Shown here: piece after piece, positions 8,429 to 17,183 of the stretch
How the letters are laid out: each line of letters begins with the position of its first letter
Numbering within the stretch: position 1 is the stretch's first letter
NCBI GenBank assembly: GCA_947259915.1
Contig: CAMYOC010000044.1
Coordinates: 62,001-126,000, forward strand
Source: an uncultured Gammaproteobacteria bacterium
GTDB taxonomy: Bacteria; Pseudomonadota; Gammaproteobacteria; Steroidobacterales; XN24
Length of the DNA stretch: 64,000 nucleotides
Direction: 5' to 3'
The notes under the pieces: model-generated
The model's input: only the letters and a program-made list of their open reading frames with translations
The model's database searches: none
Told to the model about the DNA's origin: nothing
Position numbers and translations under genes: made by a program

Positions 8429-8812
8429 GTGAATCTCAACCAGGTGACGGTTCCGGCCGTGGACGTAGCCGCTTCGGTCGCCTTCTACCAGGCTCTGGGC
8501 CTGCGGTTGATCGTCGACTCTGTGCCCCGCTACGCCCGCTTCGAATGTCCCGAGGGCGGGAGCACGTTCTCGGTCCATTGGGTGGAGCAGGCACCGGTGA
8601 CGGCCGGGCTGACTATTTACTTCGAGTGTCGGGATCTGGATCAAAACGTAACCCGGCTCCGACAGGCCGGGATCGTGTTCGACAGCGGACCCGAAGATCA
8701 GAGCTGGCTGTGGCGGGAAGCGCGGCTGCGTGATCCTTCGGGCAACGAGATCTGTCTTTACGTGGCCGGAGAGAATCGCCGCTATCCGCCGTGGCGCATC
8801 AAAACCAGCTAA
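8429..8812 (+). CDS. VOC (glyoxalase/bleomycin resistance) superfamily protein
   Basis: A 127-residue single-domain VOC protein starting with GTG, 3 nt after the preceding stop. It shows the paired beta-alpha-beta-beta-beta pattern: VTVPAVDVAASVAFYQALGL near the start, a middle TIYFECRDLD segment and LRDPSGNEICLY near the end. The last is the usual place of the metal-binding Glu (NEICLY). Members are lyases, dioxygenases or binding proteins; no specific substrate can be given. Cytoplasmic, probably a dimer. Confidence 0.85.
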   Translation: MNLNQVTVPAVDVAASVAFYQALGLRLIVDSVPRYARFECPEGGSTFSVHWVEQAPVTAGLTIYFECRDLDQNVTRLRQAGIVFDSGPEDQSWLWREARLRDPSGNEICLYVAGENRRYPPWRIKTS

Positions 8813-8960
8813 ACGCGACAACGCTTTTTATAGATTTTCATCGGTCGTTTTGCTGCCGCTCTGCATTACGGTACACCCGGCCCGGGGCAGAGGGGTAAAC
8901 CGGCTGGACGCGGGTCGGCCGTATGCAATATCGTCCCCGCTTCCCGACGGGAGGACAGAA

Positions 8961-9500
8961 ATGGTTAGACCCATCGCCTGTGCGTTGTTGAGCCTGTGCC
9001 TTGTGCTCGGCGCAGGTCAGGCCGTGGCCGACAAGGTCGTGGCCGGCATGACCGCGCCGCCGTTCACACTGGAGACTCCCGACGGTGTGGAGTTTTCCTT
9101 CCCCGCCGACAGGAAAGGACAGGCGGGCATTCTGCTGTTCTGGGCCACCTGGTGTCCCTACTGCAAGGCGGTGATGCCCCATCTGCAGCAGATTGTTGAG
9201 GATTACAGCGATTACGGCGTGGAGGTCTACGCCATCGACTTCAAGGATGATGGTGATCCCGTCGCGATGATGGAGGAGTTGGGCTACGACTTTACCGTGC
9301 TCCCCCTCGGCGACCTGGTGGCGGATGAATACGGGGTTCTCAGCGCGCCCGGGATCCTGGTTGTAGATCAGGCTGGCACGGTCGTATATCGGCGGCGGCC
9401 AACGCGCGCCCCCCCCGGCAAGGCGATTGCCGATGTCTGGAATGAGGAAGTCCGGGAGGCCCTGGACGAAACCCTTGGCTGCAAGCGCGAAGGCGGTTGA
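8961..9500 (+). CDS. TlpA/ResA-like periplasmic thioredoxin
   Basis: Thiol-disulfide protein of 179 residues with a signal peptide over residues 1-23 (cleavage near AVADK) and the redox motif WCPYC (C65 and C68) in FWATWCPYCK. The conserved cis-Pro region is seen in LSAPGILVVD. The ATG at 8961 follows GGGAGGAC; longer frames upstream lack a signal sequence and are not used. As the first gene of the stretch leading into the sox genes it may keep Sox cysteines reduced, as SoxW/SoxS do, but it could equally serve cytochrome c maturation. Confidence 0.85.
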   Translation: MVRPIACALLSLCLVLGAGQAVADKVVAGMTAPPFTLETPDGVEFSFPADRKGQAGILLFWATWCPYCKAVMPHLQQIVEDYSDYGVEVYAIDFKDDGDPVAMMEELGYDFTVLPLGDLVADEYGVLSAPGILVVDQAGTVVYRRRPTRAPPGKAIADVWNEEVREALDETLGCKREGG

Positions 9501-9522
9501 AAGTAACCAGGGTGATGCCGTC

Positions 9523-11070
9523 GTGAACGGACCGCCGGGTGACGCGTCAACGGCAGCCAGGCGGCGGCAGATCGTCTACGGCGCTGTCGTATTCTTCTCC
9601 TCGGCTATCGTGATGGTGCTCGAGATCGCCGCCGGCCGCCTGATCGCGCCCTATGTCGGCGTGTCCCTGTACTCCTGGACATCGATCATCGGCGTGGTCC
9701 TCGCGGGTCTTTCATTGGGTAACTGGGCCGGTGGCCGCTGGGCCGACGCCGGCGCCGGCGCAAGGGAAGTGGCTCTCGCCCTGGCGGCAGCGGCGCTGGC
9801 GACTCTGGCCATCATCCTGCTCCTGACCGTCTTCGCTCCCCTGGTCCAGAGCCGTCCGCTTGGGCTGATGTCCGCCAGCATGTTGCTCGCACTGGCTCTG
9901 TTCTTTCTGCCAGCTGCCTGCCTTGGCCTGATCGCACCCATGTTGACCACGCTGGCACTGCGGCTCGATCCGCGCTCGGGTCACGTGGTCGGGCGGATGC
10001 ATGCGCTGGCGGCCCTGGGCAGCATTCTCGGGACCTTCGCCACCGGATTTGTGTTGATACAATTTTTCGGCACGCGCAGCGTCATCGTCGCCGCCGGGGT
10101 TGGCCTCTTGCTGCTGGCCGTGCCCTTGTCGCGATCCGCCCGGGGGGCCATGGCCGGCGCCGCCGTGCTCGCGGCGCTCGTGCTAACGGCCGCGGTACCG
10201 CGTCAGGGCATGAGCGACCCCTGTGACGCTGAGAGCCAGTACTTCTGTATCCGCGTGATCGAGTCTGGCGGCGAAGGCACGCCGGAAGGCAGCCGCACGC
10301 TGGTGCTGGACCATCTGGTGCACGGCATCAGCTATGGTCCGGACGGGCGCCTCCTGTTCGCGCCGTATTCTCATCTCATGGATGAACTCGTGCGCCGCCA
10401 TTTGGGTGACCGAGCCGATTCAGCGCGTTATTTTTTCGCCGGCGGCGGGGCTTTCAGTCAGCCGCGTGCGGTGAAGACCTCATATCCTGCCGCCCGGGTC
10501 GACGTGGCCGAACTGGATCCAGCCGTGACCCGTATGGCCGACAGGCGGCTGTTTCTGGATCCGCAGACCTTGCAGATTGATCACACGGACGCCCGGATCG
10601 CGCTGCAAAGATCAGCTGAGGGCAGCTATGACGCCATCATCGGCGATGTGTTTCACGACGTCGCGGTGCCGTATCATCTGACGACGCGCGAGTACGTCGC
10701 GCTGATCGAATCCCGGCTCGCGCCTGATGGCATCTATGTACTGAATGTGGTGGACGTGTTTCCTGATCCCAGGCTGGTCAAAAGCATCGTAAAGACGCTG
10801 TCGGAATCATTCGCGCAGGTCGACATATGGCTGCACCGGATACCCGCGCAGCGCAGCCGGGCCACCTTCGTCATCTCCGCGTTTGACGGTCCGTCGCCAC
10901 CGGAGGTGCTGGAATCCAGCTACGGTCTGGCGCGTAGCTGGCTACGCGTGACCGGCCCGGTGCTGGAGACCGGCACGCCGATGGAGGCCCTGCCGGTACT
11001 CACGGATAATTTTGTGCCGGTGGAGCGGCTGGTGTCGCCGCTGCTCCTTGAGACGGTGGGTAACTGGTGA
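9523..11070 (+). CDS. Membrane-bound spermidine-synthase-like protein (fused permease/methyltransferase fold)
   Basis: About 515 residues from a GTG start at 9523. The first ~190 residues contain six to seven hydrophobic helices, including VMVLEIAAGRLIAPYVG and GNWAGGRWAD. The second half is a spermidine-synthase-like Rossmann domain: YFFAGGGAFSQPR (motif I), VDVAELDP (acidic nucleotide-ribose position), a DGIYVLNVVD strand. Such fused proteins are common but their reaction is mostly unproven; polyamine synthesis is not implied because the aminopropyl-acceptor residues cannot be checked here. Its stop overlaps the hydrolase start (GTGA), tying it into the operon running toward sox. Confidence 0.8.
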   Translation: MNGPPGDASTAARRRQIVYGAVVFFSSAIVMVLEIAAGRLIAPYVGVSLYSWTSIIGVVLAGLSLGNWAGGRWADAGAGAREVALALAAAALATLAIILLLTVFAPLVQSRPLGLMSASMLLALALFFLPAACLGLIAPMLTTLALRLDPRSGHVVGRMHALAALGSILGTFATGFVLIQFFGTRSVIVAAGVGLLLLAVPLSRSARGAMAGAAVLAALVLTAAVPRQGMSDPCDAESQYFCIRVIESGGEGTPEGSRTLVLDHLVHGISYGPDGRLLFAPYSHLMDELVRRHLGDRADSARYFFAGGGAFSQPRAVKTSYPAARVDVAELDPAVTRMADRRLFLDPQTLQIDHTDARIALQRSAEGSYDAIIGDVFHDVAVPYHLTTREYVALIESRLAPDGIYVLNVVDVFPDPRLVKSIVKTLSESFAQVDIWLHRIPAQRSRATFVISAFDGPSPPEVLESSYGLARSWLRVTGPVLETGTPMEALPVLTDNFVPVERLVSPLLLETVGNW

Positions 11071-12005
11071 GCAGCCGGCAGCGGCCCGGCGCGCGCCACA
11101 TTCCGGCAGTGCTGGCGTTGTTCGTGCCGCTCACCCTCCTCTCTAATGCTGCGACCCTGGCCGCTGAGCCTGGGAACAGGGTGCAGATCGAGTCGGCGGG
11201 CGTGACGCTGAACGGCTGGTGGACCGAGGTGGACGATCCGCGCGCGACGGTCCTGATGGTCCATGGCACCCTGGCCCACGCCAACATGGAAATCATGACC
11301 ACGCTGGCCGAGGTTTTCGCCGAGCACGCTATCGAAAGCCTGCGGGTAAGCCTGTCTCTTGGCATCGACGACCGCCATGGCATGCTCGACTGCGGCTCGA
11401 CTCAGCGGCATCGTCATGAGGACGCCGTCGATGAGATCGCGGCCTGGTTCCGCTGGCTGGAACAGCGCGGACGCAGCTCGGTCCTGCTGTTGGGTCATTC
11501 CAGAGCCACTAACCAGGTGACTCGGTATGCAGCTCGCAAGGATCTGCAGGCGCCGGCGGCACTGATACTGGTGGCCCCCGGGATCCGTGATGCGGATACC
11601 GCCGCGCGCTATGGGGCAAGCAGCGGACAGGCGCTGGCGCCGCTGCTGGATCGAGCGACTGAGCTGGTCGAGTCTGGCCAAGGCGATGAAGTCCTTGGCC
11701 GTGTGGCCTTCCTGCATTGTGACGCCGCCGAGGTGACGGCGGCGTCTTTCCTTTCCTACTATGCGGACGATCCCGCCTTCGACACCCTTGGTCTGGCCGC
11801 CAGTGCAGGCATCCCGGTCATCGTGTTTGCCGGGAGCGAGGATCCTCTGAGCCGCGGCGTGGACGCGGCGATAGTCGAATATCAGCAAAATGCGCCGGTC
11901 GACTTCGTGATGATTGACGGCGCGGATCATTTCTTTCGCGACCTTTATGCCTACGATCTGGTGGAGGCCGTCCAGGCGTGGATCGACGCGATGGAGGACC
12001 CCTGA
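11067..12005 (+). CDS. Secreted alpha/beta hydrolase
   Basis: A 312-residue alpha/beta hydrolase with an N-terminal signal sequence (hydrophobic residues 12-32, AxA site at TLAAEP). LMVHGTLAH gives the oxyanion region, GHSRA holds the nucleophile S145, GSEDPL the acid, and GADHFF the histidine. It begins at GTG overlapping the previous stop and its own stop overlaps the following ATG, so three genes are translationally linked. It sits upstream of soxC between a membrane enzyme and a thioredoxin; a periplasmic esterase/thioesterase role is possible, the substrate is unknown. Confidence 0.8.
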   Translation: MSSRQRPGARHIPAVLALFVPLTLLSNAATLAAEPGNRVQIESAGVTLNGWWTEVDDPRATVLMVHGTLAHANMEIMTTLAEVFAEHAIESLRVSLSLGIDDRHGMLDCGSTQRHRHEDAVDEIAAWFRWLEQRGRSSVLLLGHSRATNQVTRYAARKDLQAPAALILVAPGIRDADTAARYGASSGQALAPLLDRATELVESGQGDEVLGRVAFLHCDAAEVTAASFLSYYADDPAFDTLGLAASAGIPVIVFAGSEDPLSRGVDAAIVEYQQNAPVDFVMIDGADHFFRDLYAYDLVEAVQAWIDAMEDP

Positions 12006-12508
12006 TGGGCGGTCGCGTGATGAGCCGTTTGCTGCCGCCGTTGCTGCTGGCCGGTCTGGCGCTCATTGCGACAGCCTCAGCCGATCAGATCCGGTCGGTG
12101 CCCCAGGCGGAGGATCTCAGCGCCGATGCCACATTGGCGGCGGCGACAGGCCGGCCACTTATGCTGGTCTTCACGCGCAAGCACTGCGGCTACTGCGCGC
12201 TGCTCAAACGCTCGGTGATCGTACCCATGATCATAAGTGGCGAATATGCCGAGCGCGTCATAATCCGCGAGCTGGTCATCGATGAAGGCCCCGATCTGCT
12301 CGATTTTGCCAGGCAGAGAGTCAGCCCGTTTGCGGTGGCGGACCGCTATGACGCGTTGTTTGCCCCGGTCGTGTTGTTTGTCGGTCCAGGTGGCGAGGAG
12401 CTGCACGAGCGGTTGATCGGCATCAGCAACGAAGAGATGTACCTGTTCTATCTCGACCAGGCGATCGAGAAGGCTACGCAAACCCTGCGCGTGCCCATGT
12501 CGGATTGA
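12005..12508 (+). CDS. Periplasmic thioredoxin-fold protein, SoxS/SoxW-like
   Basis: A 167-residue protein with a signal peptide (hydrophobic stretch about residues 8-26) and a CGYC redox pair (C61, C64) in FTRKHCGYCALL. The fold closes with APVVLFVGPGGEE, where the proline fits the cis-Pro position. SoxS and SoxW of known sox clusters have this size and motif and keep the SoxY cysteine reduced. The ATG at 12005 overlaps the hydrolase stop by one base; ATG at 12020 is an alternative. The next gene, soxC, begins 218 nt later, so it may end the upstream transcription unit. Confidence 0.75.
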   Translation: MGGRVMSRLLPPLLLAGLALIATASADQIRSVPQAEDLSADATLAAATGRPLMLVFTRKHCGYCALLKRSVIVPMIISGEYAERVIIRELVIDEGPDLLDFARQRVSPFAVADRYDALFAPVVLFVGPGGEELHERLIGISNEEMYLFYLDQAIEKATQTLRVPMSD

Positions 12509-12550
12509 CCACCGCTTTTTTTGTTGCGCCGCAACTCTTCAAGCCGGGGG

Positions 12551-12580
12551 TATGACTTTTGATCAGGACTGTCTTATATT
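12551..12580 (+). promoter_or_regulatory. Possible promoter ahead of soxC
   Basis: In the 218-nt gap before soxC there is an AT-richer stretch with TATATT at 12575-12580 and TATGAC at 12551-12556, 18 nt apart, a weak fit to a sigma-70 promoter. It is the only gap of useful size in the sox block, so the operon start is expected here. The boxes are imperfect and no operator repeat was found. Confidence 0.3.
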
Positions 12581-12726
12581 CAGTGGAGTTAATCTAAGCG
12601 GGCCCAATCTCCGAAGCTAACAGCGGTGCTGCTATTGCAGCGCATCAACGGCTGGACTGCGTTCTGGACATCGGGCCGTGGATAAGAAAAACAGGCACAA
12701 GCCTGTGTGACCGGGAGGAGCGCGGC

Positions 12727-14043
12727 ATGTCGAAAGGGCGTCATGAGCCCGCGGACATCCTGTCTTTGGTGGCGGAGAAGGCGAACAGTCTTCCACTGCC
12801 AGAACGCAGGGCATTCCTGCTGCGCGGCCTGGCGCTTGCCGGAGCCGCAGCGGCCGGACCGGTGCTGGCCGCGGTCGACCCCGATGATGCTCTGCCCCCG
12901 AACATCCCGCCATGGACACGGAGCCTCGGCAGAGGTGTGGTCACCGTGCCCTACGGCGTGCCCTCGGAATTCGAGGCCAACGTGATCCGGCGTACGGTGC
13001 CCTGGCTGACCGCCAACAACATCAGCTCGATCAGCTTTACGCCGTTGCCTGAATTGAAGGGCATCATCACGCCCAATGGCCTGGTGTTTGAGCGTTACCA
13101 TGCCGGCGTGCCGGATATCGATCCGGATCAACACCGCCTGATGATCCACGGCTTGGTCGAGCGTCCGCTGGTGCTGACCATGAACGATCTGATGCGGTTC
13201 CCCAGCGTGTCGGTCATCCGCTTTATCGAGTGTCCCGCCAACGGGGGCATGGAGTGGCGCGGCGCGCAGATGGAGGCGTTGCAGTTTACCCACGGTATGT
13301 TGAGCTGTTGCGAGTGGACCGGCGTGCCGCTGTCCGTGCTGCTGGAGGAGGTCGGTCTGAAAAAAGGCGCGGCCTGGGTCCTCGCCGAGGGCGCGGACGG
13401 GGCGGCGATGACGCGCAGCATCCCGCTGGAGAAAGCACTGGATGACACGCTGGTGGTCTATGCCCAAAACGGTGAGGCGCTGCGCCCGGAACAGGGCTAT
13501 CCGGTACGTCTGCTCAATCCCGGCTGGGAGGGCAACACCAGCGTCAAATGGCTGCGACGTCTGGAAATCGGCGATCAGCCCTGGTACCAGCGTGAGGAGA
13601 CCTCGAAGTACACGGATTTGATGCCCGACGGACGTGCGCGCAAGTTCAGTTTCACCCAGGAAACGAACTCCGTGATCACCTTCCCGTGTCCGGAGAAACC
13701 GCTGACCCAGCGGGGCCGGTACGAGATCGAAGGTCTGGCCTGGTCGGGTCGCGGCCGGATCCGGAGCGTAGACATTTCCCTCGACGGCGGCGTCAACTGG
13801 CGGCGCGCCGAGTTGAAAGGGCTGGTGCTGCCCAAGGCCTTGACCCGCTTCAGTTTTATGTGGGACTGGGACGGCAGCCCGGCGCTGCTGCAGAGCCGCG
13901 CCATCGACGAGACCGGTTACGTCCAGCCGACCCTGACCCAGCTACGGGCGGTGCGCGGTGTCGAGTCCATTTACCACAAGAACTCGATCCATACCTGGCG
14001 GCTGGCCGAGACGGGCGAGGTAACCAATGTCCAGATCGACTAG
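12727..14043 (+). CDS. soxC: Sulfite dehydrogenase / sulfur dehydrogenase molybdopterin subunit SoxC
   Basis: With SoxD it removes six electrons from the sulfane sulfur held on SoxY in the periplasm. The 438 residues start with a Tat-type signal (ERRAFLLRGLALAGAAAA, about residues 26-43) followed by the sulfite-oxidase fold. The molybdenum-ligating cysteine is C169 in FIECPANGG; GWEGNTSVKWL and the C-terminal dimerisation domain with SVDISLDGG and HTWRL are present. A strong GGGAGGAG site precedes the ATG. Its 3' end overlaps soxD by 17 nt. The twin-arginine signal matches folding with cofactor in the cytoplasm and export by the TatABC system encoded near 53 kb. Confidence 0.96.
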   Translation: MSKGRHEPADILSLVAEKANSLPLPERRAFLLRGLALAGAAAAGPVLAAVDPDDALPPNIPPWTRSLGRGVVTVPYGVPSEFEANVIRRTVPWLTANNISSISFTPLPELKGIITPNGLVFERYHAGVPDIDPDQHRLMIHGLVERPLVLTMNDLMRFPSVSVIRFIECPANGGMEWRGAQMEALQFTHGMLSCCEWTGVPLSVLLEEVGLKKGAAWVLAEGADGAAMTRSIPLEKALDDTLVVYAQNGEALRPEQGYPVRLLNPGWEGNTSVKWLRRLEIGDQPWYQREETSKYTDLMPDGRARKFSFTQETNSVITFPCPEKPLTQRGRYEIEGLAWSGRGRIRSVDISLDGGVNWRRAELKGLVLPKALTRFSFMWDWDGSPALLQSRAIDETGYVQPTLTQLRAVRGVESIYHKNSIHTWRLAETGEVTNVQID

Positions 14044-15085
14044 CCGCGGTTTCTTGCCGGCGCAGATCTGCGCTGGAGTGCTGGGTGTGCTGTGTGTCGG
14101 CTTTGCGCCGCTGACCCTGGCGGCTGACTCAACCGCGGTACCCGAGGGCCCGAGCATCGGCCCGGATGTCGCAGCCGTCGAGATCAGCCTGGCGTTCCGG
14201 CCCAAACCGGATCCGCAGCGGGTCGGCTATTACGGATTCGGCGAGACCGCCACGCCCGCGATGATCGCCGGCTGGGACATCGATGTCCGCCCGGATGGGC
14301 GGGGGTTGCCCCCCGGGAGCGGCTCGGTCGCCGACGGCGAGGGTCTTTACGAGGAGAAATGCGCCGCCTGCCATGGCACCTTTGGTGAGGGTGAAGGCCG
14401 TTGGCCGATGATCGCCGGCGGTTTTGATACCCTGACCGAGTCACGGCCCGAAAAGACGGTCGGTAGCTACTGGCCCTACGCAAGCACGCTGTGGGACTAC
14501 GTGCACCGGGCCATGCCTTTTTATGAGCCGCAGTCCCTTGCCGACGATGAGGTCTACGCCATCGTCGCCTACGTGCTATATCTTAACGATCTGGTCGAGG
14601 ACGACTTCGTGTTGACCCGGGCCAATCTCGCTACCATAGAGATGCCGAACCGGGATGGCTTCTTCGTCGATCCCCGGCCCGACGTCAAAAATGTCGCGTG
14701 CATGAAGGATTGCAAGGATCCAAAGGAGATCCAGATCACCGGGGACTCGACCGAACTGGGCGTCACGCCGGTTGAGCACTTCAAGGGCGAGGCCGAAGCC
14801 GCAGGTGCCACGGCTGCGGCAGTCGATCCCAATCTGGGGCAGAATGTTTACCAACAGGCCTGCGCGACCTGCCACAAGGGTGGGCTGGCCGGCGCACCGA
14901 TCGTCGGTGACCAGGCACAATGGCGCTCGCGTGTGGCTCAGGGTATGGGCGTGCTTGCGGACAACGCCATCAACGGCTATCAGGGCAGCGTGGGCTATAT
15001 GCCGCCCAAGGGTGGCCAGGTGCAGCTTACCGACGACGAGGTAACGGCCGCCGTCAGGTATATGATCGAGAATTCGTCGGATTGA
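14027..15085 (+). CDS. soxD: Diheme cytochrome c subunit SoxD
   Basis: The 352-residue electron-accepting partner of SoxC. A signal sequence spans about residues 10-33. Two heme c sites are visible: CAACH at residues 112-116 and CATCH at 279-283, each followed by a later Met candidate for axial ligation (around MIAGG/AMPFY and GYMPP). A cysteine pair CMKDC near residues 225-229 lies between the two domains. Start overlaps soxC by 17 nt, so the pair is co-translated. Its presence predicts that thiosulfate is oxidised to sulfate without sulfur globules. Confidence 0.95.
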   Translation: MSRSTSRGFLPAQICAGVLGVLCVGFAPLTLAADSTAVPEGPSIGPDVAAVEISLAFRPKPDPQRVGYYGFGETATPAMIAGWDIDVRPDGRGLPPGSGSVADGEGLYEEKCAACHGTFGEGEGRWPMIAGGFDTLTESRPEKTVGSYWPYASTLWDYVHRAMPFYEPQSLADDEVYAIVAYVLYLNDLVEDDFVLTRANLATIEMPNRDGFFVDPRPDVKNVACMKDCKDPKEIQITGDSTELGVTPVEHFKGEAEAAGATAAAVDPNLGQNVYQQACATCHKGGLAGAPIVGDQAQWRSRVAQGMGVLADNAINGYQGSVGYMPPKGGQVQLTDDEVTAAVRYMIENSSD

Positions 15086-15121
15086 CGGGGACGGCCGACC
15101 GGGCCCCGATGGGAGGAGTCA

Positions 15122-15496
15122 ATGATGAAGAAAACGAGGCTGGTAGCGCTGATGACGACCGTGTTGTGCGCATTTGGCGCAATGTTGTTGCCTGCCGCCG
15201 GAACGATGGCAGAGGAAGCGGCAAGCGCGATCGAGCAAGGCAAGGCGATCGCTTTCGACCGGAAGAAGGGCAATTGTCTCGCCTGCCACATGATCGCGAC
15301 CGGTGATCTCCCCGGCAATATCGGACCACCGCTGGTGGCCATGTCCATGCGCTATCCGGACAAGGCCAAACTCCGCGCCCAGATCTGGGACTCGACGGCG
15401 GCCAATCCGATGTCGACCATGCCGCCCTTTGGCACACACCGGATCCTGTCGGAGGACGAAATCGATCTGGTCACCGAATTTATTTACGTGCAGTAA
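15122..15496 (+). CDS. soxX: Sulfur oxidation c-type cytochrome SoxX
   Basis: Monoheme subunit of SoxXA, which couples thiosulfate to the SoxY cysteine in the periplasm. 124 residues with a signal peptide (cleavage near residue 31), one CLACH heme site at residues 52-56, the GNIGPPL segment and NPMSTMPPFG, the last carrying the distal methionine. GGGAGG lies upstream of the start; the ATG at 15125 is an alternative one codon in. It sits 36 nt after soxD and 27 nt before soxY. Confidence 0.95.
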   Translation: MMKKTRLVALMTTVLCAFGAMLLPAAGTMAEEAASAIEQGKAIAFDRKKGNCLACHMIATGDLPGNIGPPLVAMSMRYPDKAKLRAQIWDSTAANPMSTMPPFGTHRILSEDEIDLVTEFIYVQ

Positions 15497-15523
15497 GCGT
15501 CTAGCGCGAACGGAGAGAATCTC

Positions 15524-15970
15524 ATGGGAGTAAGCAGAAGACTGTTTTTGAGAGGCGCCGCGGCAGCCGCGGCCCTCATGGCGTTGCCGCGAGCACTGTT
15601 GGCGTGGCCGGAGAAGGCCTTTAAGGCCGGCAGCAGTGACGATGCGATGCAGGCCCTGTTCGGGACAACCGATGCGAGCGCAAGCAGCGCGGTGGTGCTG
15701 AGCGCGCCGGATATCGCGGAAAACGGACGCGTGGTACCGGTGTCGGTATCGAGCACCCTCGATGGCGTCGAATCGATCAGCATCATCGTCGAACAGAACC
15801 CGTCACCGCTGGCCGCCTCTTTCGATCTGGGGCCGGGCGCGGTGGCCGATGTCTCGACGCGGCTGAAAATGGGCAAGACCTCGAACGTGATCGCGGTAGT
15901 GAAGGCGGACGGCAAGCTCTACACCGCGACAAAAGAGGTCAAGGTCACGATCGGCGGCTGCGGCGGCTAA
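15524..15970 (+). CDS. soxY: Thiosulfate oxidation carrier protein SoxY
   Basis: Carries sulfur intermediates on a C-terminal cysteine; works in the periplasm bound to SoxZ. 148 residues; Tat signal with SRRLFLRGAAAAAALMAL; the mature part is an immunoglobulin-like sandwich. The hallmark GGCGG tail is present with the carrier cysteine at residue 146. SoxZ lacks its own signal, as usual, so the pair should cross the membrane together by Tat. Tight spacing to soxX and soxZ. Confidence 0.97.
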   Translation: MGVSRRLFLRGAAAAAALMALPRALLAWPEKAFKAGSSDDAMQALFGTTDASASSAVVLSAPDIAENGRVVPVSVSSTLDGVESISIIVEQNPSPLAASFDLGPGAVADVSTRLKMGKTSNVIAVVKADGKLYTATKEVKVTIGGCGG

Positions 15971-15992
15971 GCAGGATAAAGAGGAATCAATC

Positions 15993-16307
15993 ATGGCTAG
16001 TGGTATTCGAATCAAGGCCAAGCTGAACGGCGATCAGGCTGAGGTGAAAACCTTGATGAAGCACAATATGGAGACCGGCACGGCTAAAGATAAAAAGACC
16101 GGCGAGACCATTCCCGCTCACTACATCACGGAAGTGAAGGCTGAGCTCAACGGCAAGCTGGTGATGACCGCGAACTGGGGGCCGGCGGTATCCAAAAACC
16201 CCTACTTCGCCTTCAACATCAACGGGGCCAAAGCCGGCGACACGCTGACCGTGAGCTGGATGGATAACAAGGGCGAGACGGCGTCGGAACAGACGACGCT
16301 CTCCTGA
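15993..16307 (+). CDS. soxZ: Thiosulfate oxidation carrier complex protein SoxZ
   Basis: Partner of SoxY in the sulfur-carrying heterodimer. 104 residues, no signal peptide, beta-rich, with the family pattern IRIKAKLNGDQAEVKTLMKH, a middle HYITEVKAEL stretch and the final SWMDNKGET. It follows soxY after 22 nt with an AGAGGAA ribosome site. Export is expected by hitchhiking on the SoxY Tat signal. Confidence 0.97.
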   Translation: MASGIRIKAKLNGDQAEVKTLMKHNMETGTAKDKKTGETIPAHYITEVKAELNGKLVMTANWGPAVSKNPYFAFNINGAKAGDTLTVSWMDNKGETASEQTTLS

Positions 16308-16330
16308 GCGGCGATCCGGAGGAGAGAGAT

Positions 16331-17158
16331 ATGAAGATGTTGATCACCATCTTGCTGGGCGCGGCGCTGGTCGCCGGGCTGGCCTGGGCAAGTCCCGAGG
16401 ACGATCGCAAGGCATTTATCGAGCATTACCAGAAGCGGTTCCCGAAGGTCGCCCTCGACGACTACGTCAATGGCGTCTACGCGATCGACGAGGCTGCCTA
16501 CGAGCAGTGGCTCGAGATCGAGGAATTCGCGCCTTACGAATTAGCGATGGCCGAAGGCAAGGAGTTGTTCGAGACACCGTTTGCCAACGGCAAGACCTAT
16601 GCCGACTGCTTCCCCAATGGCGGCATCGGCATCCGCCAGGACTATCCGTATTTCGATACAGAGAGCGGCCAGGTCAAGACCCTGGAGCTGGAGATCAACG
16701 AATGTCGTGAGAAAAACGGTGAGAAGCCCTACGGCTACAAAAAAGGTCCCATCGCCGCGATATCCGCCTATATGGCTTTCACCTCGCGCGGCAACAAATT
16801 GAATATCGTCATCCCGGATGACCCGCGTGCACTCGCGGCCTACGAAAGCGGCAAGGAATTCTATTATTCCAAACGCGGCCAGCTCAATTTCTCCTGCGCC
16901 GATTGCCATGTCTACAATCCGGGCATGATGGTCCGCGCCGACAAGCTGAGCCCGGCTCTGGGTCACCCGACTCATTTCCCGGTGTATCGCTCCAAGTGGG
17001 ACGACATGGGTACGCTGCACCGCCGCTTCGACGGCTGTAACAAACAGGTCCGTGCCAAACCTCTGCCGGCCCAGGGTGAGGACTACCGCAATCTCGAGTA
17101 CTTCGTCACTTATATGAGCAACGGCATGGAAGTGAACGGCCCCGGCGCACGCAAGTAA
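16331..17158 (+). CDS. soxA: L-cysteine S-thiosulfotransferase subunit SoxA (monoheme type)
   Basis: Catalytic subunit of SoxXA, joining thiosulfate to SoxY. 275 residues with a signal peptide ending near residue 20. One heme site, CADCH at residues 189-193, and the active-site cysteine C236 in FDGCNKQVRA, which becomes the persulfide ligand. The N-terminal domain has C93 and C125 but no CXXCH, so this is the single-heme type in which a disulfide replaces the first heme. Preceded by GGAGGAGAG. The next gene, soxK, starts 25 nt later. Confidence 0.96.
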   Translation: MKMLITILLGAALVAGLAWASPEDDRKAFIEHYQKRFPKVALDDYVNGVYAIDEAAYEQWLEIEEFAPYELAMAEGKELFETPFANGKTYADCFPNGGIGIRQDYPYFDTESGQVKTLELEINECREKNGEKPYGYKKGPIAAISAYMAFTSRGNKLNIVIPDDPRALAAYESGKEFYYSKRGQLNFSCADCHVYNPGMMVRADKLSPALGHPTHFPVYRSKWDDMGTLHRRFDGCNKQVRAKPLPAQGEDYRNLEYFVTYMSNGMEVNGPGARK

Positions 17159-17183
17159 GCCGGCATCAGGCGAGGAAAGACAT

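Noticed and set aside
7787-8821. 344-codon minus-strand frame
   Set aside because: Opposite two recognisable plus-strand genes; Arg/Gln/His-rich shadow translation.
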